A stretch of 23,919 bases of DNA from Fibrobacter sp. Lineage in GTDB: Bacteria > Fibrobacterota > Fibrobacteria > Fibrobacterales > Fibrobacteraceae. Below the pieces are notes generated by a model. It did not search any database, was not told the origin of the DNA, and worked only from the letters and a program-made list of their open reading frames with translations. Position numbers and translations under genes: made by a program. The DNA lies in contig JAFWRL010000317.1 in assembly GCA_017520105.1 (NCBI GenBank), forward strand, positions 1 through 23,919, read 5' to 3'. Of the stretch, positions 15,900-23,531 are shown piece by piece. The number at the start of each line of letters is the position of its first letter. Within the stretch, counting starts at the first letter, position 1.

Positions 15900-17567
15900 A
15901 TGCTCCCGATTTTTTCACACTTTTTTTCATTCGCACGAATCACCCAGTTCGTTACACTGTCCATAGCGATAGCATTCTGCACGACATTCGCCTACGAAGG
16001 TGATTGCGGAACGATGAAGGCTTTTGAAAACTACATCAAGCGTAAGAACCAACCCCTTTACGCCTTGGCCAAATCATCAGAAAAAAAAGAGACCAAATGC
16101 ACTCCCGAAGTGTATTACGATTCGGTCTATTCCATTGAAACCGCGCATATTCAAGTTTTCTATACCATGACAGGGCCTCATGCTACGACAAAAGCATTCG
16201 CCAAGGCAACCGCCACCAGCATGGAAGAAGCGTGGAACTTTTACATCAACAAGCACAAGATGCGTGAGCCCAAAGGACCTAGCGTATCCCTCCACTTCCA
16301 GCAAGAAGTCAAGAACGGGCTCTATCCCATCGAAATCGTTGACCTCGAACAAATTAGAGGCCACAAAATTGGTGATTACTTCAAAAACTTTGGAGTTACG
16401 GAACCTCTTGATGATTTCGGATTTTCCCAAATTTTCATGGAGAACGATTTCTATTATAGCTCTTCAAAAAACGAAAACAAAGACACCATTTTTGTCGATG
16501 GAGACACTTGTTTGTACGCCAAGTCAACAATAGAATTACGCAACATCGTGCACAATTTTGCCTACACCGATGAATGGGCAAAAGGCATCCGCCTAACATC
16601 ATTCCACGAATTTTATCACGCCGTACAGTTACGTTATCTTGACCTGTCCACACCAACGTTCTGGTTCGAAGCCTCCGCTGCCGGGTTTGAAGAAATCACC
16701 AATCCCAATATTGACGACTACATCAGTTACATACCAAAATTCTTTGAACGCACAGGGCAGCCCCTCTCCGATTCTTTCAGGAACTACGGAGCATCGACAT
16801 TACTCATTTATCTATACAACAACGTTTCAAAGGATATAGACAAATCCATTTGGGAAAACTTTTCCAAGAACCCAAACAACTCGTTCGAAGATCAACTCAT
16901 TGCCTCAATTAAGCCGCTTAAACTCGATGCCGATAGCATTTTCCACGACTATTCCGTTCGACTTTCTTTTTCCGGGAAACGTAGCAAGGACCTTCCCCAA
17001 AAAAGCTGGATCCATAACGACCAATCCGAATGGCCCTCAGCCAAAATAATCGTTTCAGATTCCATCAAACCGAATATCGAAAGTCTCGCATTCATGTTCT
17101 ACAACATCCCGCAAAACTACGCCCCTCCCTACGTGGTTGATTTCACAAACTTTACCGGTAAAGCATCCGTTGCCATATACAAGGACGGCAAGGCGTCTAT
17201 CTACAAAATTGAAAACAACAATACACTCAATAGCATGGCCCCTGTTTTATCATCAAGCGATTCTTCTGTATGGATTTTCAGCCGCTTCGGTGAATCCGAA
17301 AGCATTCCAATCGTTCACAACGATACACCCCCGCATGCATATCCCGTTCCATGGAAAGAAGGGCCGCTCTGCTTTGCCCCGCTCCCCCTCGGCAAGAAAT
17401 TTATTGAAATCAGAACGAGACGCGGCGACTTGATTTCACAGGAAAAATACGAAGGAACATCATTCTGCCTGCAAGAAAACCAAGTCAAGTCCATGATGGC
17501 GCCAGGTCTTTACCGGTTCCGCGTCGGCAACAAAGGCCGCACAACAAGCTTTATAGTGATGTACTAG
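15900..17567 (+). CDS. Secreted HEXXH metallopeptidase-like protein
   Basis: 555 residues. The frame is open upstream, but AGGAG (15886-15890, inside ubiD) points to the ATG at 15900, one base after the UbiD stop. A signal peptide follows (hydrophobic LSIAIAFCTTFA, cleavage before YEGDC). TSFHEFYHAVQLRYL contains a zinc-site HEXXH (His236, Glu237, His240), and FWFEASAAGFEE supplies Glu257 as a plausible third ligand. This resembles MXAN_6640-type putative metalloproteases by pattern memory. The domain spans about 40-330. The C-terminal ~200 residues are beta-rich and contain RTRRGDLISQEKYEG-like strands resembling an Ig-type or sorting-type tail; no anchor is seen. Overlapping control signals suggest co-transcription with the UbiD gene, although a functional link is not obvious. 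The substrate is unknown. Confidence 0.78.
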   Translation: MLPIFSHFFSFARITQFVTLSIAIAFCTTFAYEGDCGTMKAFENYIKRKNQPLYALAKSSEKKETKCTPEVYYDSVYSIETAHIQVFYTMTGPHATTKAFAKATATSMEEAWNFYINKHKMREPKGPSVSLHFQQEVKNGLYPIEIVDLEQIRGHKIGDYFKNFGVTEPLDDFGFSQIFMENDFYYSSSKNENKDTIFVDGDTCLYAKSTIELRNIVHNFAYTDEWAKGIRLTSFHEFYHAVQLRYLDLSTPTFWFEASAAGFEEITNPNIDDYISYIPKFFERTGQPLSDSFRNYGASTLLIYLYNNVSKDIDKSIWENFSKNPNNSFEDQLIASIKPLKLDADSIFHDYSVRLSFSGKRSKDLPQKSWIHNDQSEWPSAKIIVSDSIKPNIESLAFMFYNIPQNYAPPYVVDFTNFTGKASVAIYKDGKASIYKIENNNTLNSMAPVLSSSDSSVWIFSRFGESESIPIVHNDTPPHAYPVPWKEGPLCFAPLPLGKKFIEIRTRRGDLISQEKYEGTSFCLQENQVKSMMAPGLYRFRVGNKGRTTSFIVMY

Positions 17568-17595
17568 TAGACAGTAGGAAGTAGGCGGTAGGAAG
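17568..17595 (+). repeat. Heptamer tandem array TAGNNNN, four units (array 1)
   Basis: Consecutive units are TAGACAG, TAGGAAG, TAGGCGG and TAGGAAG. The array starts immediately after the TAG stop of the metallopeptidase-like gene, between convergent genes. A period of seven places TAG in all three forward frames. A similar four-unit array is at 23396-23423. Confidence 0.75.
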
Positions 17596-17597
17596 GA

Positions 17598-17627
17598 GTC
17601 ATCCTCGACCGCCAGGGAGGGAATCCA
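17598..17627. repeat. Possible degenerate dispersed repeat
   Basis: The stretch begins GTCATCCTC and ends GAGGGAATCC, with weak inverted ends, then CATTA. It resembles the ends of the hairpin repeat at 2756-2813 (GTCATTCCC ... GGGAATTTCCATTA) but lacks the CTGAGCG/AGTCGAAG interior. It may be a remnant or a different family. There is no T-run, so it is not a clear terminator for either convergent gene. Confidence 0.3.
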
Positions 17628-19268
17628 TTATTTAAGGCATTCCCCGATCCATGGGAACAAATTATTCTTCTGCTCAAGTTTCTTGAGCAATTTCGTGTCG
17701 GGATTTGATTTTACGGTTTCGCGATAAAGTGCGCAGACATTTTCATAATGACCATTTAAACGAGCGCGGGCGTAATCCGCAGCTGAATTGTTATGGATCA
17801 TGAACGCCCAGTCCGAGGCCTGGAATAGCACGAGTTCACGAGCCATCTGCGCGAGGAAACGTTTTGCAATCGCATTTTTTGAGCCGCGCGCATTCCCGGC
17901 TACATTCCCAGAAGCCTTCCTGGCAACTTTAGAAATGCGCGACTTCAATTCGTCCATCATCTTCCGCATTCTAAAGAACATCGGATACTGGAAAGCGACA
18001 TCGTCATTCATCCAGACTTCGCCAAAGCCACCCTCGCCCCACGACGAGAAAATCGGCTTATGAACTTCGGAATCTGCGGCAGTTCCCGCAGCCTTCGATG
18101 GTACGGAATCTTCAAGAGACGCCATCTCGACCACGTTCGAACTTGCCGCGCGTTCAAACATCTTTTCGATGAACAGCGGACCTTCAAACCACCAGTGTCC
18201 AAAAAGTTCAGCATCGTACGGACAAAGTATCGAAACCTTGTTGCCATCCATATTCGGAAGCAAGCTCGACACAGTCGCTTCGCGATTGGCGACAAAAAGT
18301 CGCGCGTGGTCTTCGACAAGGCGAAGAGCATTCCACGGACGATACACTTTCTTGTCTTCGCTTCCCGTAATGCGGTAATACTTGAGACCCGTTTCGATGT
18401 GCGTTCCCGCAGCAAGGAAGTAATCGCCCAAATAATCGCTTTCGCGTTCATGCGCAATGTCCTTGAAGAACTCGCGGTATTCGGGATGCCCCGGGTAGCC
18501 CGTCTTGCGGCTCCACACTTCCATGGAACTGCTCTGTTCGCGCCCAAAGCAATATAGCCCTGCAGGCGTCTTAATCGGAGCAAACACGCCATACTTCGGT
18601 GCAGGTTTTGCCAGCAGCACACCATGCGTTTCCAAGAAGAAATACTTGAAACCGTATTCGGCAAGGATTGCGTCCAAGCCTTCGAAATAACCACATTCCG
18701 GCAACCACAAGCCGCGAGGCTTTCTGCCAAACGCTTCTTCAAAAGCGCGAACCGTAATTTTCAACTGCAACCGAATCGATTCGATATCGCTCTGGTACGC
18801 AGGCAAAAACGGATGCGTCCCAACGCAAGTGAGCAAGTTGATTTTGCCAATCTGTTCCAAGCGCTTGAGCGCAGGCACGATTTCACAACCGCAATCGCGC
18901 TCCCACGTATTGATGAGCGCAACCTGGCGACGGTAATAAAAATTCACCACCTCCATCCGCTCAGCATCATTTTGCAAGCGAACCTTCTCGCGTTCCAAAA
19001 GTTCAAGCTGTTTATGCAAATGACGCGAGAATTTGTCCAAAAGCGAGCGATCCGTAAGCATCGCCAAAAGCGCTGATGAAACGCTAAAGTTGAGAGTGCC
19101 CGGCACACCCTTTTCTTCCAGACGGTTTAGCATCTGGATAATAGGCAAGTACGTCTCCGCCATAGCTTCAAAAAACCAGTTCTCTTCCAAGAACCGGTCA
19201 TAAGAAGGTTCACGCACAAACGGGAGATGTGCGTGAAGCAAAAGATGTACTCTACCGGGTTTCGACAT
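17628..19268 (-). CDS. GH57 1,4-alpha-glucan branching enzyme
   Basis: 546 residues, cytoplasmic. It creates alpha-1,6 branches in glycogen-like glucans by cutting and transferring alpha-1,4 chains. GH57 motifs seen: LLLHAHLPFVR (motif 1, HAH at 12-14); WLPECGYFEG with Glu191 as the likely nucleophile; CPYDAELFGHWWFEGP with Asp352 as the likely acid/base; and a helical C-terminal DUF1957-type region (WAFMIHNNSAADYARAR). Length matches bacterial and archaeal GH57 branching enzymes (about 520-560), distinguishing it from the larger 4-alpha-glucanotransferases. Its ATG overlaps the stop of the DUF4912 gene (TAATG), a sign of translational coupling. It is the last gene of the leftward operon. Confidence 0.92.
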   Translation of the reverse strand: MSKPGRVHLLLHAHLPFVREPSYDRFLEENWFFEAMAETYLPIIQMLNRLEEKGVPGTLNFSVSSALLAMLTDRSLLDKFSRHLHKQLELLEREKVRLQNDAERMEVVNFYYRRQVALINTWERDCGCEIVPALKRLEQIGKINLLTCVGTHPFLPAYQSDIESIRLQLKITVRAFEEAFGRKPRGLWLPECGYFEGLDAILAEYGFKYFFLETHGVLLAKPAPKYGVFAPIKTPAGLYCFGREQSSSMEVWSRKTGYPGHPEYREFFKDIAHERESDYLGDYFLAAGTHIETGLKYYRITGSEDKKVYRPWNALRLVEDHARLFVANREATVSSLLPNMDGNKVSILCPYDAELFGHWWFEGPLFIEKMFERAASSNVVEMASLEDSVPSKAAGTAADSEVHKPIFSSWGEGGFGEVWMNDDVAFQYPMFFRMRKMMDELKSRISKVARKASGNVAGNARGSKNAIAKRFLAQMARELVLFQASDWAFMIHNNSAADYARARLNGHYENVCALYRETVKSNPDTKLLKKLEQKNNLFPWIGECLK

Positions 19269-20527
19269 TACTCCGTGCGCTTAACGACAATCGGAACAAT
19301 CGTAGTCGGGAAGTCACCATCCTTGTCGGTTGCAAAGACAGGGATAATCTTCGTCACGTCCGGAAGGTCTTCTTCGAAGCTGAAGGTGCCATCCGGATTC
19401 AGCGGGAATGGTTCACCACGCACCTGCAAATGAGCGTCCGGACGCGTACCGCCATAGACAATCAAGCGGGTCTTGACCCACAAGAAGAAATCCTTGCCGT
19501 AGTTCACGGAATCCTTCGGGAGTTCAAGCTTGTTGCTCTTGAGAGCGGCACTGGAAAGTGCGCCCGAGAACATAGAACCCGAAGAACTCGAAAGCGATTC
19601 GAGCCAGGTCTTTGCAGACATCGATGAAAGTCCCGAACTGCCGAACCCGCCGAGCGTTGCCCCGCCGAGGGAAGCACGGACAAACACGTTTTCCGTATTC
19701 ACGTCGGAACCTTCGAGCGTGAACGTCTGCATCGGGCCCGTTTCTACAAGCGATTCAAATTTGCTTCCAGAGACAACGCCAAGCGCTGCTGCACAGTTCT
19801 GCGTTACCTTGTTTTCAATGTACCAACTGCGGGCATTTTCAGGAACAACAACGTCATGGAATTTGAGTTTCTTGTTGCGCTTGACCGTCAAGTCGTTTGC
19901 GATATCGAACAAGCGAAGCACAAGTTTGCCCTTGCCTTTCTTGGCGGCCTTGATGCGTTCTTCGGACACATCCCAGAAAGCTTGCATCCAGTTCGGATCT
20001 TTCTGCATGAGCACGAGGTATTCGGCATCGAAGGATTGCGGCAAAGCTTCCGGTGCGGCCTTGGCCGCCTTCTTTGCAACCGGAGTTTCTACAACCTTGA
20101 CATCGACCTTCTTGGCTTTCGTTACAGCCTTAATCACTTTCTTTGCGGCAGCAACAGACTTCTCCGTTTTTTCCTTTACGGTCTTAGCCGTAGCGGCAGA
20201 CTTTTTCACGGATTTCTTAGCCGGAGCGGCTTTGGCAGAAACTTTTTCAATCGTTGTCGTGCTCGGTTTCTTGGCGACTTTTGCAACAACCTTCTTTTCT
20301 GCCGGCTTTTTTTCTGCAACAACATTCTTTGCAGCGATTTTCTTTTCGGCCTTGGCGGGCTTTTTCTCAGCCACCTTTTCCTTCGTTGCAGCAGCAGACT
20401 TCACTTCTTTTGCCTTCGCGGTTTTAGCCACTTTAACCACAGTCTTTACTGCGGCAGCCTTTGTCGAAGCCGTCTTCTTTACTGCAGCAGGCTTCGTCGA
20501 ATCTTCAACTTTTTTCTTAGTAGCCAT
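19268..20527 (-). CDS. DUF4912 protein with histone-H1-like Lys/Ala tail
   Basis: 419 residues. The ATG is preceded by AAGGAG. Residues 1-160 are almost entirely Lys, Ala, Val, Thr, Ser and Glu in KKXA/AAKK repeats, like the C-terminal tail of histone H1 or bacterial H1-like proteins. Residues ~163-295 match DUF4912 (AEYLVLMQKDPNWMQAFWDVSEERI, then LRLFDIAND, then SWYIEN). A Gly/Ser-rich linker (about 295-335) leads to a C-terminal beta-sandwich-like part (TRLIVYGGTRPDAHLQVRGEPFPLNPDGTFSFEEDLPD). DUF4912 proteins are often found beside GH57 genes, and this one overlaps the GH57 gene by one base. Possible roles are glucan or nucleic-acid binding, or scaffolding for branching enzyme; none is shown. 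Antisense open frames here come from the biased composition. Confidence 0.85.
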   Translation of the reverse strand: MATKKKVEDSTKPAAVKKTASTKAAAVKTVVKVAKTAKAKEVKSAAATKEKVAEKKPAKAEKKIAAKNVVAEKKPAEKKVVAKVAKKPSTTTIEKVSAKAAPAKKSVKKSAATAKTVKEKTEKSVAAAKKVIKAVTKAKKVDVKVVETPVAKKAAKAAPEALPQSFDAEYLVLMQKDPNWMQAFWDVSEERIKAAKKGKGKLVLRLFDIANDLTVKRNKKLKFHDVVVPENARSWYIENKVTQNCAAALGVVSGSKFESLVETGPMQTFTLEGSDVNTENVFVRASLGGATLGGFGSSGLSSMSAKTWLESLSSSSGSMFSGALSSAALKSNKLELPKDSVNYGKDFFLWVKTRLIVYGGTRPDAHLQVRGEPFPLNPDGTFSFEEDLPDVTKIIPVFATDKDGDFPTTIVPIVVKRTE

Positions 20528-20551
20528 TTTCGATCTCCTTCTAATTAAATC

Positions 20552-21796
20552 TTACTGACCACGGGTCTTTCCCCAACTTCCGACACCGACCAATCCCAAG
20601 CGAATTCCAAAAAAGGACTCACTCCAATTGCGGTCATCATCAGTCAGGCGGGCCCCACCCTGAATAGCCAAATCCAGCATCATACCCTTTCTGCCAAGCG
20701 GCAAGCCGATACCAATGGATCCGCCAATTTCAGAAACATCTTCTACATACCAGTTTTTATACCACAAACCGGCCCTATAAACCATGCGATCCCAGTAGGC
20801 ATCGTAGAACACATCGCTTCCGTCACGCTGATAGCCCAACGAAATATTAAAATCGTTCTGAGTCTTTGTCACTTGCGACATGTTCCAGCTCCCGGCGACG
20901 TTTTCGATATCGCGATCCCAGGCACGCCAGGCAACATCCATCATGACGTTATGACGCTTGTTGAAACGGTAATTGACACCTGTTGCAAGCATCGCCGGCA
21001 CTCTGATTTCACGCATAATACGTGTCGGAGCAAGCGTATCCGTTTCGCTAAATCTAAAGTTGTATTCCAAGTCATTTTGCAACGTATAAGGCGTCGTAAC
21101 AGAGAAGAAGTAAGAAGCCATACGTCCGCGGTATTGGGCCGCAAACGTGTAATATGCCGGATGGTTCTTGATTTCCCAATCGCCATTTACGTAATCCGAA
21201 ACAGTCGAATTATTCGTCGCCCATGCATCTTTTTGAGAAATTTCGCTATTGTCCGGTCCAAGCGTTAGATTACGCGTAAAACTACCCATCACAAAATGGG
21301 CCGAGGCACCAAGCGAGACCATACGAAGGAACGGAAGCCTAATAGCATAAGTCGGAACAAGTTCATAGAGACTGCTCTGGTACTCGATTTCGGCATCCCA
21401 TTTTTCTTTTTCATTATGAATATCTTCACGAATCGAAGAAGCATAGTGCTGCCACAACGAAACGCCAAACGTTCCAAAATCGCCCATCGGGAAGGAGAGG
21501 TTCATCGACGGCATGGAAATATTGGTCGTCGTAAAACTGGAACTCGAACGGCTCGCCGTCGTGACGCCCAACAAGAAGTTCAAGTTCAGCACGACCTTTG
21601 TATCAAAAGCCTGACGCGCCGGGTTCACCACAGAAACACCTTCGACATCGCCCGTCTTTGCATTACCGGCAAAGCCACGACCCGCCATAGCAGCAGAGCC
21701 ACCCGCAATCTGTTCTTCACCAAGGGCATCTACGCCAATCATCGACGCAAAAGAAATTCCAGAAACACAAAGCAATGCACTAATAAACTTTTTCAT
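20552..21796 (-). CDS. Outer-membrane beta-barrel protein (FadL/OMPP1-like)
   Basis: 414 residues. A signal peptide is seen (MKKFISALLCVSGISFA, cleavage near ASMIG). The N-terminal part (AGGSAAMAGRGFAGNAKTGDVEGVSVVNPAR) has the small-residue 'alert' segment with NPA found in FadL/TodX and PorV-type barrels. The rest alternates hydrophobic and polar residues in strands with aromatic girdles, ending in FFGIRLGLVGVG. Function is probably import or assembly at the outer membrane; the cargo is unknown. Its ATG overlaps the stop of the upstream lipoprotein gene (TAATG), so the two are likely translated together. 24 bp separate it from the DUF4912 gene. Confidence 0.75.
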   Translation of the reverse strand: MKKFISALLCVSGISFASMIGVDALGEEQIAGGSAAMAGRGFAGNAKTGDVEGVSVVNPARQAFDTKVVLNLNFLLGVTTASRSSSSFTTTNISMPSMNLSFPMGDFGTFGVSLWQHYASSIREDIHNEKEKWDAEIEYQSSLYELVPTYAIRLPFLRMVSLGASAHFVMGSFTRNLTLGPDNSEISQKDAWATNNSTVSDYVNGDWEIKNHPAYYTFAAQYRGRMASYFFSVTTPYTLQNDLEYNFRFSETDTLAPTRIMREIRVPAMLATGVNYRFNKRHNVMMDVAWRAWDRDIENVAGSWNMSQVTKTQNDFNISLGYQRDGSDVFYDAYWDRMVYRAGLWYKNWYVEDVSEIGGSIGIGLPLGRKGMMLDLAIQGGARLTDDDRNWSESFFGIRLGLVGVGSWGKTRGQ

Positions 21797-23325
21797 TATT
21801 TACCCTCGCGTGCAGTAGAGGTCGCGACTTTTTTCCCTTCAGTCTTTGCAGATGCTGTGGAGTCTTTTTTCACGGTTTCTTTTTTGTCCGTTTCCTGACC
21901 GCGCTTAGAAGCAAGCCACAACTTGAGCGTCGCCGGCTTGTTCTTGATAGAGGTAAAATCGTAACGGGCATAGTCAAAATGCGAGAACAACACGCGAACC
22001 GTATCTCCTTGATCCACAGTCAATGTATTTCCATTGGAAAGGTGGAGCGTATCCTTTTCGTTACTGATACGGTCATAGAAAACGGTATCTTTATCCAAAA
22101 GGACTGGATAGCCAAGACGCATCATCATCTTGAACGAGCGGCCATCGCTAGCCTTATTAATGAAATCACGCAGACCAGCAGTCACCTGTAGCGAGAGAGA
22201 ATCTCCATCATAGAACACCACGTTCGGGTGACCGCTTTTCAAAACACGAGGTCTGTTCAACTTGTAGTTTTCGATACGGCGAACAACAGCATCCGCACTA
22301 TCCATGAACGAACCGGCAATTACCTGGATAGGCATATCCATTTCCTGCGTTCCCTTGGAATCGTCCTTATAGAACGACACCTCAGCCATCACAACCGCTT
22401 GGCGTACATCGTTGCTATCCCCTAAAGTATAAGGGAATTCATCGCCATAGAAATCAGACAGAGCCTTCATAATCGGCTCAGACGGGAATTCCACCACGAG
22501 AGAATCGAAAACGCCACTATGCAATATAAGGCAATCCGAACAAGTTTCGAGGTTCCTGGGAAGCGATGCAGAACGGTACGCATTATACGTCACGTAGTCG
22601 CCATTTCCACCACGATCTTCGATGTGGAAACGCGGAAAATAAATGCCGGGACCGTAGAAACGATAAATATTCGAAGCCTCAGGAGCAGATAGGCGCAGCT
22701 GCAAGCGGCGATAACCAGCATTCTTGCGGATGTCGCTGATGAGAGCGCTGGGCAAATCAAGGACTAGGGAATCATTGCGACCCACCGAAACAGAAATCGT
22801 CGTGTCGGCCTTTTTCTTGGTTTTCCAGGATTCAAGTTCATGCATCCAGACCGAGTCGTCAACATCTTCCAATTTATTCCATTCTTTCTGGCTCATTTTA
22901 TCCGAAAGAATCCAGCTCACATTGAGCTTCAAATCTTCTTCTATTGGGAGGTAACCCGAGGGCAGATATGAGGACTTGTAATACGAGTCCACCATGCGCA
23001 AAATCAAATTCGACTTTACCGAATCCGGTTTTTTCAATCTCGCTGTAAAAGCGCTGTCGATAGCAAAATCAAAAACGGCATCAAAGGCCATTCCTGCCGA
23101 GGCACCAAGCACACCACGCGTGTATGCATAAAGGGGCAACGTATCCTTGAACACTTCGGCCGAAATCGGTTTCAGATTACTAACCGTTACAGTTTGAACC
23201 TTGTAGCTACTGGGCATCCCCTGATCCGAAAGCCAACGGGACAATCCTTCGTCATCCATATCGAACGAGCAGGATGATATAAAAAGCGCCAAAAGCGGTA
23301 AAAAAAGCAATTTTTTCGTTTTCAC
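21796..23325 (-). CDS. Lipoprotein of unknown function, first gene of the four-gene operon
   Basis: 509 residues, family not recognised. It starts at GTG (23323-23325), supported by GGAG 6 nt upstream. MKTKKLLFLPLLALFISSC is a lipoprotein signal peptide with lipidated Cys19. Acidic residues (SFDMDDEG) follow the Cys. The mature part is mixed alpha/beta with many DSxxxx/VxxD strands and ends in a charged Lys/Ser/Thr tail (about 478-509). The stop overlaps the start of the beta-barrel gene by one base, so a partnership at the outer membrane is a reasonable inference. No Ser-rich linker like that of the 3142 lipoprotein is present. Confidence 0.8.
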   Translation of the reverse strand: MKTKKLLFLPLLALFISSCSFDMDDEGLSRWLSDQGMPSSYKVQTVTVSNLKPISAEVFKDTLPLYAYTRGVLGASAGMAFDAVFDFAIDSAFTARLKKPDSVKSNLILRMVDSYYKSSYLPSGYLPIEEDLKLNVSWILSDKMSQKEWNKLEDVDDSVWMHELESWKTKKKADTTISVSVGRNDSLVLDLPSALISDIRKNAGYRRLQLRLSAPEASNIYRFYGPGIYFPRFHIEDRGGNGDYVTYNAYRSASLPRNLETCSDCLILHSGVFDSLVVEFPSEPIMKALSDFYGDEFPYTLGDSNDVRQAVVMAEVSFYKDDSKGTQEMDMPIQVIAGSFMDSADAVVRRIENYKLNRPRVLKSGHPNVVFYDGDSLSLQVTAGLRDFINKASDGRSFKMMMRLGYPVLLDKDTVFYDRISNEKDTLHLSNGNTLTVDQGDTVRVLFSHFDYARYDFTSIKNKPATLKLWLASKRGQETDKKETVKKDSTASAKTEGKKVATSTAREGK

Positions 23326-23366
23326 TCAGAACTCCGAGTATTTACTTGTAAATAAATTTCGCCCAT

Positions 23367-23375
23367 AATATAGCA
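23367..23375 (-). promoter_or_regulatory. Candidate extended -10 promoter for the lipoprotein/OMP/DUF4912/GH57 operon
   Basis: On the minus strand, TGCTATATT forms a TGN-type extended -10 box about 41 bp before the GTG start. No good -35 box is visible at the usual distance. The identical nonamer occurs on the + strand before thrC (23496-23504). Confidence 0.4.
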
Positions 23376-23395
23376 AAAACGCAATTGGGAAATTT

Positions 23396-23423
23396 TAGTT
23401 ACTAGTTACTAGTTGGTAGTTAC
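23396..23423 (+). repeat. Heptamer tandem array TAGNNNN, four units (array 2)
   Basis: Consecutive units are TAGTTAC, TAGTTAC, TAGTTGG and TAGTTAC, followed by a partial TAGATGA. It lies between the divergent operon and thrC promoters. It shares period, unit number, and the fixed TAG with the array at 17568-17595, though not the remaining bases. Confidence 0.75.
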
Positions 23424-23476
23424 TAGATGATTATTCATAGAGAATTTTATATTCAGATATTCTAGTCACTCAAAAC

Positions 23477-23504
23477 TTGGAACTCCAATCCAAAATGCTA
23501 TATT
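23477..23504 (+). promoter_or_regulatory. Candidate promoter of thrC
   Basis: TTGGAA (23477-23482) and TATATT (23499-23504) are spaced 16 bp apart, with TGC just before the -10 box. The thrC ATG follows 27 bp after the -10 box, with AAGGA at 23522-23526. Confidence 0.5.
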
Positions 23505-23531
23505 TGCCTCGTAAAAATCAAAAGGATTATT

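Noticed and set aside
17568..17595. CRISPR-like repeat
   Set aside because: Units are 7 bp with no spacers and no cas genes nearby; it is a short tandem repeat.
19530..20558. 342-codon hydrophobic open frame opposite the DUF4912 gene
   Set aside because: The Phe/Ala/Thr-rich translation arises from reading the Lys/Ala-rich tail backwards; it has no ribosome-binding site and no family features, and it overlaps the supported operon.
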